Notes: a model not told the origin generated them from the letters alone. DNA of 64,000 nucleotides from Carposina sasakii (GCA_014607495.2 CP053161.1:5899115-5963114), one strand, 5' to 3'. Numbered from the stretch's first letter, positions 22,501 through 32,457 are shown. Program-made: numbers and translations.

Positions 22501-24795
22501 CATGCCTAACATCTTCCTATACCCCTACGTCGATTTTATCAAAGGTTTTGTATGACACAACGTCCCCCTTTTCCTAATTATCCCGCCCGCGAGAACTACC
22601 TCCCTATATCGCCTTTGTGTAGGTATAAGCTATTGGTATTAGTCATGAAGCTGGTTCGCTTCTTCATGGTATTAGTATATATAAATAGCGGCCGCCCACG
22701 ACTCCATGCGAAACCGGGGCAGAGCCAGCCCGCCCATACGGCGAACGGAGCAGTCGCTCCAGGCGCCAAATCCTAGAGGGCGCCTAAATTAGGCGCCTAG
22801 GTATAGGTATACATTATTAGGAGCAACAGGCACCATAATTGGATCTTGCTCCATTCTAAAATTTACTTCGGGCTGGCGCAAATCTGGGGGGCGGGTCCCT
22901 AGTTATACATATAAAACTTGCTCTTGAATCACTCTATCTATTAAAAATATTGAAAAACCGCATCAAAATCCGTTGTGTAGTTTTAAAGGTTTAAGCATAC
23001 ATAACAGACAGATGGCGGGAGCGACTTAGTTTTATAATATGTAGTGAAGTAAGAAGGATACAGTGATGTCTTTGATGAAATTTATTTGCAACAAAATCAG
23101 ATTGCCTGCATGAAAGATTCCATGCTGCAAGTACTTATGATATTAAGCTGTACTGCTATACAGTACATTTACTATTAAGTATTCTTCTGTGACAGAAATA
23201 ATACAATATAATCGTTATTATTATATGACAGAAATAAAAGGGCTTTTTCAATGGCAAGGATACAAATATTAAATAAAAATGCAAAATCAGCCTGTTGCAG
23301 CCCACTGCTGGATGACAAGCCACAAGGCTACTGCCATAGGGGTTTTTGCCTAGTCACCACACTGGGCAGGTGGGTTGATGACCACAGAGTAAGGGTCAGA
23401 CTATATTGTCAACATGGGAGGAGCTGCCCACCTTTTGGAAAAGCTCACCTTATACAAAACCCATGGGCAAGCATGGAGTGGTGTTATTCTACTCTAACAA
23501 TTCCACATGGCCATATAAAAATGGCATAATAAAGATATCTTCTTTTTTGTAACAGGATAAATTATGAGTTTAAAATTTCTTGTTGTTAAGTTCGGGTTAG
23601 TAGTTGATTCACATGAATGTGCCAAACTACCCCTTTCAAAAAAAAATTTTGTTTTAGTAGGTGTTTCGCCCGAATGTATTGTAATCTATATACATACTAA
23701 TATAATGTAGCTTACAATACATTCGGATGAAAAGCCTACTTAAATAATATTATTTTTTAAAGAGAATGTTTGGCCCGTTCGTGCAAAAAAAATCGTACAA
23801 ATTGACTACTGACCCTTTTGTTCAAAAAAGTAAATACAGAGTAGGCACCCATTCTACAATAACATATAATACCTACACATACAAACAGCTTTAACTGTAA
23901 AATAATGTTGCCACAAACATAATAAAACATAAGAATAAAAAGTTTAAAAGAGATGGTCAAATTCATCATCCCAGTTAATTGACCCGGTAGCTCAGTTGGT
24001 GAGAGCACAGCATGGAATACGTGAGGTTGTGGGTTCATGTCCCATATATATTGCTGTTAATATATAAAAAGTGGTGATAGCCCAGTGGTTAAGACGTGCA
24101 CCTTCCAAGCGTGAGGTGTAAGTTTGATCCCTGTCACGGGCCTGTACCAATGAATTTATTTCATGAACAGATTTTAATGTTGCAAAATTGTCACTTAACT
24201 TGTGCCTCGAAAAGCACGTAAAGCTGTTGGTCCTGCGCCTGATCTCTCTCCGGTCATGTCGACTTTCCGTCCCATCGGATTATGAGAGTGAGGGAATAGA
24301 GACTGCACCTGTGTTCGCTCACACTTGTGCACTATAATATCTCCTGCGTACCTGGCCAATCTCCGTAGAGATTGGTCGCCTTGGCCGAAATACGGTCGGA
24401 GATCATCATCATCATCATATAGCTGTTATAACATAGCTTCATTCCAAATCCAGGTAGGCAGAACTATAGGAACACGAAGAAGATCCTGCTGCCACGTTTA
24501 GCATTGCAGAGCCAAATATAAAAGATCAGTTATCATAGGACACAAGTAATCTAAGAATAAATAGTGAATTAAAACTAATTACCTCACCATGGTGCTCTAT
24601 GCACCATTTACTCATGTTCTTCAAAATTTCATCTGGTTGGTGGATAATTAGACTGGGCCCTTTGGCTACCACTTCCAATTCGGCATCTGTTATCAAACAT
24701 GACATTTCTAAAATGTGGTCTTTACTAACATCTAAACCAGTCATTTCGAGGTCCACCCATACAATCCTTTTGCTTGCATCCTTTGGTAACGTCAT
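19518..24795 (-). CDS. REXO2: oligoribonuclease (REXO2/Orn), two exons
   Basis: Exon 1 is 24795-24583 and exon 2 is 19889-19518; the 4.7-kb intron has a GTAATT donor and TTCTTACAG acceptor, and the phase-0 junction joins HHGE to SGLTEA as in the family. The product has 194 residues, close to bacterial Orn (about 180). DEDDh 3'-5' exonuclease residues are all visible: D15 and E17 in [10 protein letters not shown]115 in [11 protein letters not shown]162 and D167 in HRTLDDI. Other family motifs: [20 protein letters not shown]. The enzyme degrades very short RNA oligonucleotides to mononucleotides in mitochondria and cytosol. No clear mitochondrial presequence is seen, so an alternative upstream first exon is possible. 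Nothing is broken. The intron is loaded with repeats, including a LINE and a SINE that share a 3' end. Confidence 0.95.
20239..20940 (-). mobile_element. 3' fragment of a non-LTR retrotransposon
   Basis: A 5'-truncated LINE in the REXO2 intron, minus strand. It keeps the C-terminal part of the protein (20933-20397) and a 3' UTR that ends at 20239 in degenerate ATC/ATT triplets. The last 50 or so bases, with GGTCGCCATGACCGAAAT, match the 3' end of the SINE at 24066-24418. Confidence 0.8.
20397..20933 (-). pseudogene. C-terminal region of a LINE reverse transcriptase
   Basis: 178 residues: [46 protein letters not shown] and a basic tail. This is the thumb/connection and C-terminal region that follows the FADD motif in non-LTR reverse transcriptases; endonuclease and catalytic palm are missing. 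The clade (RTE-like or CR1-like) cannot be fixed from this part. A fragment with no function of its own. Confidence 0.75.
20955..21205. repeat. two interspersed repeat fragments in REXO2 intron
   Basis: 20955-21098 starts CTTCCTGCCCTGTTCCCAAT then TTTGGGGTCGG, matching the phrase at 3563-3615. 21150-21205 reads GCCTATTGCAGTCCATTACT then GGACGTAGGCC, a piece of the family described at 47399. Confidence 0.55.
21220..21665. repeat. repeat with three degenerate internal units, ending GAAGTCGGTTAAAA
   Basis: Units beginning CCATCATCAGA recur at about 21247, 21368 and 21482 with related sequence between them (ATAAAAA..AGACTAC..GTGCC). The end, GAAGTCGGTTAAAA, and the preceding TTGAAATCGGTTCATAAATG are phrases I know from abundant lepidopteran repeats, probably a LINE 3' region. 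A worn inverted piece of the same end lies near 20035-20060. Confidence 0.5.
21674..21812 (-). repeat. fragment of the GTCCACTGCTGGACGTAGG family
   Basis: On the minus strand: TATTGCAGTCCACTTCTGGA, CGTAGGCC, GGGCACGTCAC, GGGCAGGCGGGTTGGTGACC. The same order is seen at 23286, 47399, 47637 and 62783 on the plus strand. Confidence 0.65.
22665..23045. repeat. degraded Helitron-like/MINE-like repeat
   Basis: Begins near TAGCGGCCGCCCACGACTCC (compare GCAGCCGCCCACGACTTCGT of the Helitron at 34187) and ends with GCATCAAAATCCGTTGTGTA, GACAGACAGATGGCGGGAGC, GACTTAGTTTTATAATATGT. I recognise this ending as a common lepidopteran repeat. No coding capacity. Confidence 0.45.
23286..23470 (+). repeat. fragment of the GTCCACTGCTGGACGTAGG family
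   Basis: Worn copy: GCCTGTTGCAGCCCACTGCT, GGATGACAAGCC, GGGGTTTTTGCCTAGTCACC, CTGGGCAGGTGGGTTG. An open frame across it is accidental. Confidence 0.55.
23981..24050 (+). repeat. tRNA-like SINE head
   Basis: GACCCGGTAGCTCAGTTGGT gives an A box, and GGGTTCATGTCCC (24031-24043) a B box, spaced as in a tRNA. The 3' side does not pair with the 5' side as an acceptor stem and runs into AT-rich DNA, so I call it a SINE head or tRNA relic rather than a tRNA gene. Confidence 0.5.
24066..24418 (+). repeat. full-length tRNA-derived SINE with (ATC)n tail
   Basis: A head with A box (GATAGCCCAGTGGTTAAGAC, about 24076) and a B-box-like GTAAGTTTGATCCC, a unique body, then the tail GATTGGTCGCCTTGGCCGAA, a CGGAGATCATC segment and pure CAT repeats ending at about 24418. 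The same tail ends the LINE at 20239, so this SINE was probably copied by that LINE family. A truncated relative is at 3728-3830. It lies in the REXO2 intron, opposite to the gene. Confidence 0.85.
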
Positions 24796-25104
24796 GTTTA
24801 TTTCATTACTTTTATGGACTTGTCTTATTAAAAATATTGAACCTGTAAATTAATGAAACTAAAAATCCTTTAAAAATCATCCCATGGAGGTCCAAAATGG
24901 ATAAACATAACCTCAAACTTAACCCTACACGCTTAAGCAACGTTTACCTCTGGAAAATGACTCTTTAATAGCTTTGGAAATACCGCCAAAGTTTAATAGA
25001 GGCATTTATGATATAAATTCATTTATAGCCACAATCTAAGTAGAGATGCTAACGATGTTTATAGCTTAAACCCAAAGAATATACTTACTCTCTTTTTTTT
25101 TTTG
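24796..25104. other. 5' flank of REXO2
   Basis: Likely holds the REXO2 promoter and 5' UTR on the minus strand. No TATA box or other site stands out. Ends where the tandem array begins. Confidence 0.4.
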
Positions 25105-25527
25105 TTTAGTTTATCCCGAAGGAAAGGCAAGGGGAACTAAGCCCATACAGCCATTGTCTTTAGTAAATGATTTCTGAATTTATGATGGATGATAATGATG
25201 ATGATGAATGGAAACGTCGGGAAAATCCTCAAGAATGGATGTAAAATTAGTCGAAATCAAAATTAATTACAGAAACAACTAACATGAGCCCATGAAGAGA
25301 TGGTATTCAGACTAAAGTTTTACTTGGCTTACCTGCGTATAAAACCATGCATACGCACTAGATTCACATCACAAGCAAACAAAATATAACTTATCTACCA
25401 GAAAACATCACTTTACGGACACATGCAAGTCATTTACAAATTAATTTTGATTTTCACAACAAAATAACACCCGCACCCTTCCAGCTTTTCCCGCCGAATC
25501 TCTATACTTACTCTCTAACGAGAGCAA

Positions 25528-25595
25528 TTTATTTATTTTTTATTTTATTTAGTTTATCCCGAAGGAAAGGCAAGGGGAACTAAGCCCATACAGCC
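25528..25595 (-). mobile_element. 48-bp sequence with A-rich tail and 13-bp direct repeats
   Basis: On the minus strand a 48-bp body (GGCTGTATGGGCTTAGTTCC ... GGGATAAACTAAA) is followed by an A-rich tail of about 20 bases. The 13-mer CTAACGAGAGCAA sits directly on both sides (25515-25527 and 25596-25608). Body, tail and target duplication together look like retroposition. Seven other copies of the body in the window also end in T-runs on the opposite strand, but most belong to the tandem array, so array-type duplication is the alternative explanation. Confidence 0.55.
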
Positions 25596-25914
25596 CTAAC
25601 GAGAGCAAAGAATATACTTTTTTTTTTTTTTAGTTTATCCCGAAGGAAAGGCAAGGGGAACTAAGCCCATACAGCCTAATCATTGTTTATACTTCGATTT
25701 TTAATTATGTAGACTAAAATGACATTTGGAGTGTTGCCACTTTATCGTAATAAAAAAATAGTGTTGGTCATAATTAATCGAATTGTTCAACTGAATATTT
25801 CGATTAATTTCATGTATATTTATGTTACGGCGAATGTCTGAATTCCGAATGGTTAAAAATGTATTCGATAAGTTTAAAATCTGTATTAAGCTTTTTCACT
25901 CAATCTAACCTAAC

Positions 25915-26390
25915 TCATAAAACTTTAAAAAAATAAAAGCTACTTTGTGGGTTTGAAAAATTTTTTTTTTCATAATTAGGTTTTTCTTTGTTAACAATTT
26001 CCATTAGTTCTGCTTTGATCATTTTGTCTTCGAAGTTTAAATTCTTTGATTTCAACCACTCTAGAATTTGGGATTTGCCACGACATAGATGGAGTTTTTT
26101 CTACATTACGTGAGTGGTAAGGGGCATTATCTAATACTAACACCGAATCATTTTTTAATTTCGGCAAAATTCCCCTTAACCACTCCTCAAAATGTTCTGC
26201 ATTCATTTCATTGTGGTAATCACTTGAATCTGTTTTTGACTCGAACATCAATAAACCTCCATCTACAAAGCCTTCCTCGCTTCCAATGTGGCTGATTATA
26301 AGGCGTCTTCCTTTTCCTGTAGGAGCTTTAAGCCCCGTTGTCAGACCTGCAAGGAAGGCTTGTCGTGGCGTTTTTATGTTTTTATCCACC
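25915..26390 (-). pseudogene. DDE transposase C-terminal part, disrupted
   Basis: Reads on the minus strand from the Gypsy insertion point: VDKNIKTPRQAFLAGL, RLIISHIGSEEGFVDGG, then the second catalytic Asp in SVLVLDNAPYHS. A one-base shift follows near WQ (about 26065); the other frame continues with an ILEWLKSKN-type stretch and a Glu in KAELMEI, so the D-to-E spacing is about 40 residues. Upstream, on the far side of the Gypsy element (32458 on), only a few codons resembling the segment before VDKN (ending SW) can be read, and the region is AT-rich without the helix-turn-helix and first Asp I would expect. It is therefore N-terminally incomplete, frameshifted and split: inactive. Confidence 0.82.
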
Positions 26391-26971
26391 TGTGGGCTAC
26401 CCCACATAAAACATACTTACATTACCTACTTGTACATTTACAGTTTTACACCCAGATAAAATAATATACCTACCTCAACATTATTTATTTATACATTACA
26501 CTTACATAATACATACATTACAATACATTCATACAGTCTCACCTCAAACACAAACATACACATCTAACGTGTCGTGGTATATCAGTCGGTCAGTAGTATG
26601 ATGGAAACGCGCATCGACTACTAACCAGCACGACGTCACATAATGGCCGCCTCGACCGGTTCGAGCGCCGAGGTACCGAGCGGTGGCATAGCAACTGCCT
26701 GCTCCCGCGCGTCTCCCGCGCCAGTCAGAACCCTCCAGTGACGACCGCTACACGCTTCTTAGTTTAAGCCAGCTGTATTGTTTACGCGCTTTCGCTTATT
26801 ATACACGTATATTGCATTCCGCTATTAGTTAATGTAATCTGTGCTTTGTACTGTGAACTGTGCTAGTAAATAACAGTGGAGATATAAGTGTTCTTCATTT
26901 CCTTCATAATTCCGGAGTCTACAATCCTCAGTTAAGTTTCTCAAAAGTTAGCCGGCCTAAATCAGGCTAAA
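26391..26971 (+). repeat. 5' LTR of Ty3/Gypsy element
   Basis: 581 bp beginning TGTGGGCTACCCCACA (a small palindrome) and ending GGCTAAA. The middle is GC-rich (about 26640-26750), a plausible promoter region, with AGTGTTC and a CAGT-type start region downstream. Its right end fixes the primer-binding site. Confidence 0.88.
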
Positions 26972-27014
26972 TTGGTGACCCCGACGTGATCTGAACACAC
27001 TACGTGAGTTAAAG

Positions 27015-27953
27015 ATGGAAGAAAAAGTAGAGAATGATAGTAGTACCTCACAAGAGACCGCTCAATCGGCGTACGGGGTCAACACCCGTCGCCGTATTAG
27101 AAAAATGCACGTTTCCAATGTACAAGAGCCACCCGTCATCCGGAATTTAAAGGTGCCGACATTTTCGCCGGATGACCCTGAGATTTGGTTCGCATTATTG
27201 GAAGGACAATTCGACATTTACGGCATTACCGATGACGCTGCTAAGTTTAACCAAGTTATAACAAACATCGAAATCGCTCAAGCCAAGACAGTGAAAGATA
27301 TTATCGTAAATCCCCCTAGTACAGGCAAATATATTAGAATAAAACAGGAGCTGATTAAGCGACTCTCCGCGTCACACGAAAATAAGGTCAGACAACTTTT
27401 GACCCACGAAGAGCTGGGTGAGAGAAAAGCGTCCCAATTCTTACGCCATTTGCGGGATTTAGCTGGACCAAATATTCCAGAAGACTTCTTACGAACTATA
27501 TGGAGCAACCGCCTCCCACGTAGTATTCAAACAGTTTTGGCATCACAATCGTCTTTGACCTTGGAACAACTAGCGGAACTAGCTGACCGCATTCAAGAGA
27601 TCTCCGCACCAGGTAACGTCGCCGCAACATCAACATTCAACGGCGGGATCGACCCGGATAGCAGCCGTGCTTCCGGCTGCAACACGTCCGGCGAGATTGC
27701 CGAGCTTAGAAAAATGGTAGAACACCTCGCGCTCAAAATCGATGAACACACGCGCGGATCACGTTCACGTTCCCCTAATCGCTACACATCTCGACGACAA
27801 CGCCGTTCTACTTCACGCAGCTCAACGCGTTCAGCATCAATGTACCGGCAATACCCCGTCTGCTGGTACCACACCAAATTCGGCTCGAGGGCGTATAAAT
27901 GTCAAAAACCCTGTGATTATAAGGCGGGAAATGCCACGGGCAATCATCAGTAA
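27015..27953 (+). CDS. gag: Gypsy Gag protein
   Basis: 312 residues, first ATG after the leader. The capsid-like region spans about residues 45-190 ([64 protein letters not shown]), as in arthropod Ty3/Gypsy Gag. A Ser/Arg-rich stretch (about 245-285) precedes a C-terminal Cys/His cluster, [18 protein letters not shown], a variant zinc motif for RNA binding. It forms the particle that packages element RNA. The stop codon overlaps the pol start codon (TAATG, 27951-27955), which is unusual. Confidence 0.92.
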   Translation: MEEKVENDSSTSQETAQSAYGVNTRRRIRKMHVSNVQEPPVIRNLKVPTFSPDDPEIWFALLEGQFDIYGITDDAAKFNQVITNIEIAQAKTVKDIIVNPPSTGKYIRIKQELIKRLSASHENKVRQLLTHEELGERKASQFLRHLRDLAGPNIPEDFLRTIWSNRLPRSIQTVLASQSSLTLEQLAELADRIQEISAPGNVAATSTFNGGIDPDSSRASGCNTSGEIAELRKMVEHLALKIDEHTRGSRSRSPNRYTSRRQRRSTSRSSTRSASMYRQYPVCWYHTKFGSRAYKCQKPCDYKAGNATGNHQ

Positions 27954-27975
27954 TGGCGGCAGACGATTGCCCCGT
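27936..27975 (+). promoter_or_regulatory. hairpin presenting the gag-stop/pol-start TAATG
   Basis: ACGGGCAATC (27936-27945) pairs with GATTGCCCCGT (27965-27975), ten base pairs with one bulged C. The 19-nt loop contains TAATG, where TAA ends gag and ATG begins pol in the -1 frame. The placement suggests coupled termination-reinitiation. UAAUG coupling with help from RNA structure has been described for the silkworm LINE SART1; applying it here is inference. Confidence 0.6.
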
Positions 27976-30900
27976 AATTCCAGGTCGCCTCTTCGTAATA
28001 GATCGCGACACGAAAACCAAATTTTTGGTTGACACCGGCAGCGACCTCTGCGTCTTCCCACACTCTCAACTACATGATCGACGAGTACCTACAAGTTACA
28101 AACTCACTGCAGCTAATGGATCTACCATAAACACCTACGGCTATGCGCACCTCAAACTGAACCTGGGACTCCGTCGAACATACCCGTGGCGTTTCGTAGT
28201 AGCTGATGTTACTAAGCCTATAATAGGAGTAGATTTTTTATGTTTTTATAATTTAGTCGTAGATTGCAAACAAAAAAAACTAATAGATAATACTACAACA
28301 TTGTCTACCCCAGCTTCATGTGCTTTCAATTGTAATAACATCCTTTCTGTAAAGGTACTGACTGGCGATTCTCCGTATCACCTGTTACTAGCGCGTGAGT
28401 TCCCAGATATCACGCGACCGGCTGGTACACAACGCACAATACCTCACAGTACACAGCATCACATACGCACCACACCTGGCCCTCCGGTCTCATGCACTCC
28501 TAGGCGACTTGCACCAGATAAATTAAAGATAGCTAAGAATGAGTTCGAGGCTATGTTAGCTAATGGGACAGCCCGGCCTTCCGACAGCCCATGGTCGTCC
28601 CCATTACATCTCGCACCCAAAAAAGAAAATGGGTGGCGACCATGTGGCGATTACAGAAAACTCAACGCAAGAACCATCCCTGACATGTATCCTATCAGAC
28701 ATATACATGATTTTACACATAACATAGCTGGTTGCCAGGTATACAGTACAATCGACCTTGTAAAAGCGTATAACCAGATCCCCGTATGCGCCGAGGACAT
28801 ACCGAAAACAGCAATAACAACTCCATTCGGTATGTTCGAATTTCCATACATGACCTTTGGCCTGCGTAACGCCGGACAAACATTACAGCGTTTTGTGGAT
28901 GGCATGATGCGTGGGCTTGACTTCGTCTACTGCTACTTGGACGATTTTTTAATCTTCAGCAGGGATGAGATCGAACACGAGCGCCATTTGCGTCAAGTGT
29001 TTACTAGGCTACGCGACTACGGCATGGTAATCAACGTGTCGAAATGTACATTTGGGGCACCAGAGGTAACATTCTTAGGGTACCACATTTCAGAAAACGG
29101 AACAAAACCTCTTCATGATAAAGTGCAAGGAATACGCGATTTTCCCACGCCTAAGGACGTAAAGTCCCTTAGGAGGTTCTTGTTTATGGCTAACTTCTAT
29201 AGGCGCTTCTTACCTAAAGCTGCCCAAATTCAGGCACCTCTTAATGCCCTACTTACCGGATCCATAAAAGGTTCTACACCCATCAACCTCACCGGCGACG
29301 CCTTGAAGGCTTTCTCAGATACTAAGGAAAGCCTCTCCAATGCAGCACTTTTAGCCCACCCAAGCTGCGATGCCCAGTTAGCATTGGTCACAGACGCCTC
29401 CGACACAGCCATGGGTGCAGTGTTACAACAACGCCAAGGTAACGTATGGCAACCCCTTGCCTTTTTCTCCCGGAAATTTAGCCCATGCCAAACCAAGTAC
29501 TCCCCTTACGACCGCGAGCTTCTCGCAATTTACGAAGCCATTAAATACTTCCGACATATGCTAGAGGCAAGACATTTCACGGTTTACACAGACCACAAAC
29601 CGATAAGCTATGCATTCCATGAACGAAAGCATAACTGCTCGCCCAGACAATTTAGACACTTGGACTACATTGCCCAATTTACGACCGATATACGGCATAT
29701 CTCTGGCAAAGATAACGTTGTTGCCGATAGCCTATCGCGAATCAACGAACTGAGTGCACCAATATGTCTAACAAGCCTTAGCAAAGCTCAAACTAATGAC
29801 CCAGAGCTTGCGAGTTACATAAATGGCAAATCATCACTCCGTTTAAAAAAAATTGACATTGCTGGTAGCGACACGCCGTTGTTTTGTGACGTCAGCACTC
29901 ATTCTACCAGACCCTTTGTCACGGAGCAATTCCGTAAGCGAGTATTCCATAGTATGCATTCTCTAAGCCACCCAGGCCCATCCGCTACAGCTAAGTTAGT
30001 AGCCGAACGCTTCGTGTGGCCAGGAATGAGGAAACACTGCCGAGAATGGGCCCGCAACTGCTTAGATTGCCAACGTACGAAAGTAAGTAGACATGTTTCC
30101 ACACCATTGAGCACATACGACTTGCCCCGCGCTCGTTTCAAAAATGTGCACATCGACCTTATTGGACCCCTCCCCGTATCTCAGGGTTATAAGTACTGCC
30201 TGACAGCTATCGACAGATTCACACGATGGCCCGAAATGATGCCTATAGTTGACATCACAGCAGAAACAGTCGCAAAAGCTCTCCTCTCCGGCTGGATATC
30301 CAGATTTGGCGTGCCAACGGATATAATAACAGATCGCGGTCGTCAGTTTGAGTCCGCGCTGTTCCAATATCTTGCAAAAATAACCGGTTTCCAACACAAA
30401 CGCACAACGGCGTACCACCCGGCATGTAATGGCCTTATAGAACGTTTTCATAGACAACTAAAAGCATCCATAACCTGCCATTCCGACTCTAATTGGTCAG
30501 AATCCTTACCACTAGTACTACTGGGCATCCGTAGTGCATTCAAGGAGGACCTACAAACCTCCTCAGCGGAATTGTTATACGGCGAACCGCTCAGACTTCC
30601 CGGCGAATTTTTCAATCCAGGCACGCCCAGTACTACTGATTTGACAGATTTCACGGCACGTTTACGTTCATTCGCTGAGAAATTGAAACCAGTCCCAGCT
30701 TCCAGTCACAGCAAACAAAATATTTTCGTATTCAAAGAACTCGCAACCGCCGAATACGTTTTCCTGCGTGAAGACGCTCTGCGCCCACCTCTTCAGCCAG
30801 CCTACTCAGGTCCGTTTAAAGTGTTAAATAGGGATAGCAAAGTTTTTAAACTCCTCATAAAGGGGAAACCAGTTACAGTAACAATTGACCGCCTCAAGCC

Positions 30901-31063
30901 TGCTTTCATGCTCTCAATGGAAGATACTTCAAACCAAGCTATAGTTGTACCATCTCCACCCAGCCCATCCCCTACAATACCGGATCCACCTCTTTCGGCT
31001 ACCAATCACAAAACCACACGTTCTGGCAGACGTGTTCGATTCCCGGACTTTTATCGCCCTTAG
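27953..31063 (+). CDS. pol: Gypsy Pol polyprotein (PR-RT-RH-IN)
   Basis: 1036 residues starting at the ATG that overlaps the gag stop by one base. Domains: aspartic protease with DTGS at residues 27-30; reverse transcriptase with [27 protein letters not shown] and catalytic YLDD at about 328-331; RNase H with VTDASD (about 479) and YTDHKPI; integrase with the HHCC zinc finger (about 668-705), [13 protein letters not shown] and Glu in [10 protein letters not shown], completing the D,D,E triad. The tail after about 970 is Pro/Ser-rich. No inactivating change seen. It copies element RNA to DNA and inserts it. Start by reinitiation at the ATG is my inference; frameshifting upstream is the usual alternative. 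Confidence 0.93.
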   Translation: MAADDCPVIPGRLFVIDRDTKTKFLVDTGSDLCVFPHSQLHDRRVPTSYKLTAANGSTINTYGYAHLKLNLGLRRTYPWRFVVADVTKPIIGVDFLCFYNLVVDCKQKKLIDNTTTLSTPASCAFNCNNILSVKVLTGDSPYHLLLAREFPDITRPAGTQRTIPHSTQHHIRTTPGPPVSCTPRRLAPDKLKIAKNEFEAMLANGTARPSDSPWSSPLHLAPKKENGWRPCGDYRKLNARTIPDMYPIRHIHDFTHNIAGCQVYSTIDLVKAYNQIPVCAEDIPKTAITTPFGMFEFPYMTFGLRNAGQTLQRFVDGMMRGLDFVYCYLDDFLIFSRDEIEHERHLRQVFTRLRDYGMVINVSKCTFGAPEVTFLGYHISENGTKPLHDKVQGIRDFPTPKDVKSLRRFLFMANFYRRFLPKAAQIQAPLNALLTGSIKGSTPINLTGDALKAFSDTKESLSNAALLAHPSCDAQLALVTDASDTAMGAVLQQRQGNVWQPLAFFSRKFSPCQTKYSPYDRELLAIYEAIKYFRHMLEARHFTVYTDHKPISYAFHERKHNCSPRQFRHLDYIAQFTTDIRHISGKDNVVADSLSRINELSAPICLTSLSKAQTNDPELASYINGKSSLRLKKIDIAGSDTPLFCDVSTHSTRPFVTEQFRKRVFHSMHSLSHPGPSATAKLVAERFVWPGMRKHCREWARNCLDCQRTKVSRHVSTPLSTYDLPRARFKNVHIDLIGPLPVSQGYKYCLTAIDRFTRWPEMMPIVDITAETVAKALLSGWISRFGVPTDIITDRGRQFESALFQYLAKITGFQHKRTTAYHPACNGLIERFHRQLKASITCHSDSNWSESLPLVLLGIRSAFKEDLQTSSAELLYGEPLRLPGEFFNPGTPSTTDLTDFTARLRSFAEKLKPVPASSHSKQNIFVFKELATAEYVFLREDALRPPLQPAYSGPFKVLNRDSKVFKLLIKGKPVTVTIDRLKPAFMLSMEDTSNQAIVVPSPPSPSPTIPDPPLSATNHKTTRSGRRVRFPDFYRP

Positions 31064-31085
31064 CTAGGCCTTTGGGGGGGAGTGA

Positions 31086-32457
31086 TGTGGGCTACCCCAC
31101 ATAAAACATACTTACATTACCTACTTGTACATTTACAGTTTTACACCCAGATAAAATAATATACCTACCTCAACATTATTTTTGACGTGAAACGTCTTTA
31201 AAATCGCGCCGAAACATACGGGTACCAGGTTTAAAAACTGGACCGTAACGAAAAGGTCTATATCATCGTACCTTAATAATTAAAAAACTATTAGTCTTAG
31301 AAACAAAAATGTGGTGTAAATATTTCACTTATATAGTCAGCTCGCTGTTATGACATTGAGTTCGTGTCGGGGTCAAGCGGGGCGGCGGGGGAGGGATACT
31401 GCGATAACTGTGCTAAACCGGCGCTCACGCTTGTTTCTATTCAGTGTAACTCGTGACTCCGACTTTATAGCGTGGTGATTCTTTCGTGTGTTTGTCAAGT
31501 TTATTTGAACCGATTGATTTATACAAAAATAAGTGTAATTTGGACAGTATTTATATCTATACTAATATTATAAAGCTGAAGAGTTTGTTTGTTTGTTTGT
31601 TTGAACGCGCTAATCTCAGGAACTACTGGTCTGATTTGAAAAATTCTTTCAGTGTTAGATAGCCCATTTACCAAGGAAGGCTACAGTCTATACAACAACC
31701 TGCCCGGCTTCGCACGGGTACAACGCCCCCTCACGCGGACGAAGTCGTGGGCGGCTGCTATTTAAAATAACCAGAAAGTGACAATAAATATATAAACATT
31801 TGCTATGTATTTTATGTTTCTATTACGTACCTGTTCTTTTTTTATTAAAATACTTAAAACAGCGTCCATCTTGTTTTCATTTCAATCTTTTACTTTAAAA
31901 GCGATTCGCTAACATAGACGTTTCACGTTAAAACCAACGGCCGTGTGCCCCGACACAGCCCCACCCGCTTTTATTTATACATTACACTTACATAATACAT
32001 ACATTACAATACATTCATACAGTCTCACCTCAAACACAAACATACACATCTAACGTGTCGTGGTATATCAGTCGGTCAGTAGTATGATGGAAACGCGCAT
32101 CGACTACTAACCAGCACGACGTCACATAATGGCCGCCTCGACCGGTTCGAGCGCCGAGGTACCGAGCGGTGGCATAGCAACTGCCTGCTCCCGCGCGTCT
32201 CCCGCGCCAGTCAGAACCCTCCAGTGACGACCGCTACACGCTTCTTAGTTTAAGCCAGCTGTATTGTTTACGCGCTTTCGCTTATTATACACGTATATTG
32301 CATTCCGCTATTAGTTAATGTAATCTGTGCTTTGTACTGTGAACTGTGCTAGTAAATAACAGTGGAGATATAAGTGTTCTTCATTTCCTTCATAATTCCG
32401 GAGTCTACAATCCTCAGTTAAGTTTCTCAAAAGTTAGCCGGCCTAAATCAGGCTAAA
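31086..32457 (+). repeat. 3' LTR of Ty3/Gypsy element, split by the 785-bp element
   Basis: Left part 31086-31181 and right part 31973-32457 together reproduce the 581-bp 5' LTR. The 5' LTR shows the empty site (AACATTATTTATTTATAC at about 26479-26496), so the 791-bp gain is defined to within a T-run. Confidence 0.9.
31184..31968 (+). mobile_element. 785-bp nonautonomous element, copy B
   Basis: Inserted in the Gypsy 3' LTR; opposite in orientation to copy A and the same length. I count about four substitutions against copy C (50616-51400). Since the host LTRs look identical, this copy moved very recently. A Helitron-like segment is inside at about 31553-31760. The target was a T-triplet. 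Confidence 0.88.

Larger units (their letters stand above)
26391..32457 (+). mobile_element. Ty3/Gypsy LTR retrotransposon, coding region intact
   Basis: 5' LTR 26391-26971 and 3' LTR 31086-32457; the 3' LTR is lengthened by a 785-bp element. The LTRs look identical by eye outside that insertion. CACC lies immediately outside both ends (26387-26390 and 32458-32461), a 4-bp target duplication. TTGGTGACCCCGACGTG follows the 5' LTR and serves as primer-binding site; TTTGGGGGGGAGTGA precedes the 3' LTR as polypurine tract. Gag and pol are both full length with all catalytic motifs and no stop. No env-like frame exists between pol and the 3' LTR. It lies inside the transposase gene of the DDE transposon. 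LTR identity means very recent insertion. Confidence 0.95.

Noticed and set aside
23981..24050. Possible tRNA gene
   Set aside because: A and B boxes are present, but the 3' half does not pair with the 5' half; treated as a SINE head.
25540..25680. CRISPR-like spaced repeats (48-bp blocks)
   Set aside because: Spacing is irregular, the blocks carry homopolymer tails and the genome is eukaryotic.
31064..31085. Envelope-like gene in the Gypsy element (errantivirus)
   Set aside because: Pol ends 22 bp before the 3' LTR; there is no room for a third gene.
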